The notes under the pieces: model-generated
Databases searched by the model: none
The model's input: the letters and a program-made list of their open reading frames with translations, nothing else
What the model was told of the DNA's origin: nothing
Shown: piece after piece, positions 4,639-5,303 of the stretch
Layout of the letters: each line of letters starts with the position of its first letter
Numbering within the stretch: position 1 is the first letter of the stretch
Assembly (NCBI GenBank): GCA_003133345.1
Contig: PKXB01000096.1
Span: forward strand, 2,101 to 7,403
DNA: 5,303 nt
From: Hyphomicrobiales bacterium
GTDB lineage: Bacteria > Pseudomonadota > Alphaproteobacteria > Rhizobiales > Xanthobacteraceae
Reading direction: 5' to 3'
Made by a program: the position numbers and the translations under genes

Positions 4639-4656
4639 CCCGCGCTCGTTCGCGGG
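4639..4656 (+). promoter_or_regulatory. Leader hairpin upstream of thrS, possible autoregulatory operator
   Basis: CCCGCG (4639-4644) pairs perfectly with CGCGGG (4651-4656) around the six-base loop CTCGTT. The hairpin ends 21 bases before the ATG and 10 bases before the Shine-Dalgarno AGGAGA (4667-4672), and no T-run follows. The loop holds U-CGU, the arrangement of U33 and a threonine CGU anticodon. In Escherichia coli, ThrRS represses its own mRNA by binding a leader stem-loop that mimics the tRNA-Thr anticodon arm. Whether this hairpin acts likewise is inference. Confidence 0.4.
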
Positions 4657-4677
4657 AGTGAGCCACAGGAGACGCTG

Positions 4678-5303
4678 ATGGTCGCGCTGACCTTTCCCGA
4701 CGGCGCGCGTCGGGACTACCCCCCAGGCACCACTGGGCTTGATATCGCCAAGGGCATTTCGCCCTCGCTGGCCAAGCGCACCGTGGCCATGGCGCTTGAC
4801 GGCGCGCTCGCCGATCTGGCCGACCCGATCGAGCGCGACGCCAAGATCGAATTCCTTAATCGCGAGGACCCGCGCGCGCTCGAGCTGATCCGGCACGATG
4901 CCGCACACATTATGGCCGAAGCGGTGCAGAGCCTATGGCCGGGCACGCAGGTCACCATCGGCCCGGTGATCGAGAACGGATTCTATTATGACTTCGCGCG
5001 CAACCAGCCGTTCACGCTGGAAGACTTAGCGGTCATCGAAAAGAAGATGAAGGAGATCATTGCGCGCGATAGACCGTTCTCTAAAGAAATATGGTCGCGC
5101 GAGCAGGCCAAGAAGACGTTCGCTGATAAGGGTGAGAATTTCAAAATCGAATTGATCGATGCGATCCCGGCCGACCAATCGCTGAAGATTTACAAGCAGG
5201 GCGACTGGTTCGATCTCTGCCGCGGCCCGCACATGACTTCGGTGGGCAAGGTCGGCAACGCCTTCAAGCTGATGAAGGTGGCCGGCGCCTATTGGCGCGG
5301 CGA
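4678..5303 (+). CDS. thrS: Threonyl-tRNA synthetase, 5' part, cut by the window end
   Basis: ThrRS charges tRNA-Thr with threonine in the cytoplasm and edits mischarged serine. The window holds 208 codons, about a third of the usual 640-670 residues. Residues 2-61 are the TGS domain (ALTFPDGA...IEFLN). The editing domain follows, with His73 and His77 in [11 protein letters not shown], the [12 protein letters not shown] segment (95-106) and the zinc/editing-site pair Cys181 and His185 in DLCRGPH; all of these match the known editing residues. The catalytic core lies beyond the window. ATG 4678 is supported by AGGAGA (4667-4672), five bases upstream, and by the N-terminal family match. It has its own promoter candidate and a leader hairpin. 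No frameshift or missing residue is seen in the visible part. Confidence 0.97.
   Translation, partial: MVALTFPDGARRDYPPGTTGLDIAKGISPSLAKRTVAMALDGALADLADPIERDAKIEFLNREDPRALELIRHDAAHIMAEAVQSLWPGTQVTIGPVIENGFYYDFARNQPFTLEDLAVIEKKMKEIIARDRPFSKEIWSREQAKKTFADKGENFKIELIDAIPADQSLKIYKQGDWFDLCRGPHMTSVGKVGNAFKLMKVAGAYWRG

Noticed and set aside
1..5303. CRISPR array, tRNA, rRNA, insertion sequence or transposase
   Set aside because: No regularly spaced repeats, no tRNA-like fold or conserved rRNA segment, and no transposase motif or terminal inverted repeats were seen on either strand.

Overview
The window looks like chromosomal DNA of an alphaproteobacterium, most likely of the Hyphomicrobiales (Bradyrhizobium/Xanthobacteraceae side). 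The basis is high GC in most of the window (hand counts: 40 of 60 bases at 901-960, 39 of 60 at 4741-4800) and the plus-strand series of an IscU/NifU-like scaffold protein, yidD and thrS. From memory that series is close-set in many alphaproteobacteria. No database was searched.

Layout. Positions 1-219 are noncoding as far as I can tell and hold a perfect inverted repeat, a strong hairpin and a weak promoter candidate. Positions 220-672 (+) encode a 150-residue IscU-like scaffold that lacks the third cluster cysteine and the conserved aspartate. Positions 674-1999 (-) encode a 441-residue secreted ClpP-fold protein of the COG3904 type. The stop codons of these two convergent genes are one base apart, inside a quasi-palindrome. 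The divergent spacer 2000-2212 holds a plus-strand intrinsic terminator with no evident upstream client, then tandem duplications that run into the yidD start. Positions 2213-2545 (+) encode YidD. It overlaps by ATGA a 320-residue DedA-family membrane protein (2542-3504, +) that carries an extra N-terminal helical domain.

Positions 3588-4508 (-) are a lower-GC two-gene unit (31 of 60 at 3661-3720, 28 of 60 at 4381-4440). First comes an 81-residue small beta-rich protein, then a 216-residue permuted papain-like (YiiX/NlpC-P60-related) hydrolase. The two lie in the same reading frame, separated by one TAG and 24 bases. At the right edge is the 5' part of thrS (4678 to the window end), with its own promoter candidate and a leader hairpin whose loop reads CUCGUU.

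How the genes relate. The scaffold protein, YidD and ThrRS are housekeeping genes for Fe-S assembly, membrane-protein insertion and translation. YidD and the DedA-like protein are translationally coupled and both concern the inner membrane. The minus-strand genes interrupt the housekeeping series and look like accessory insertions. The least familiar part is the small protein plus permuted hydrolase pair.
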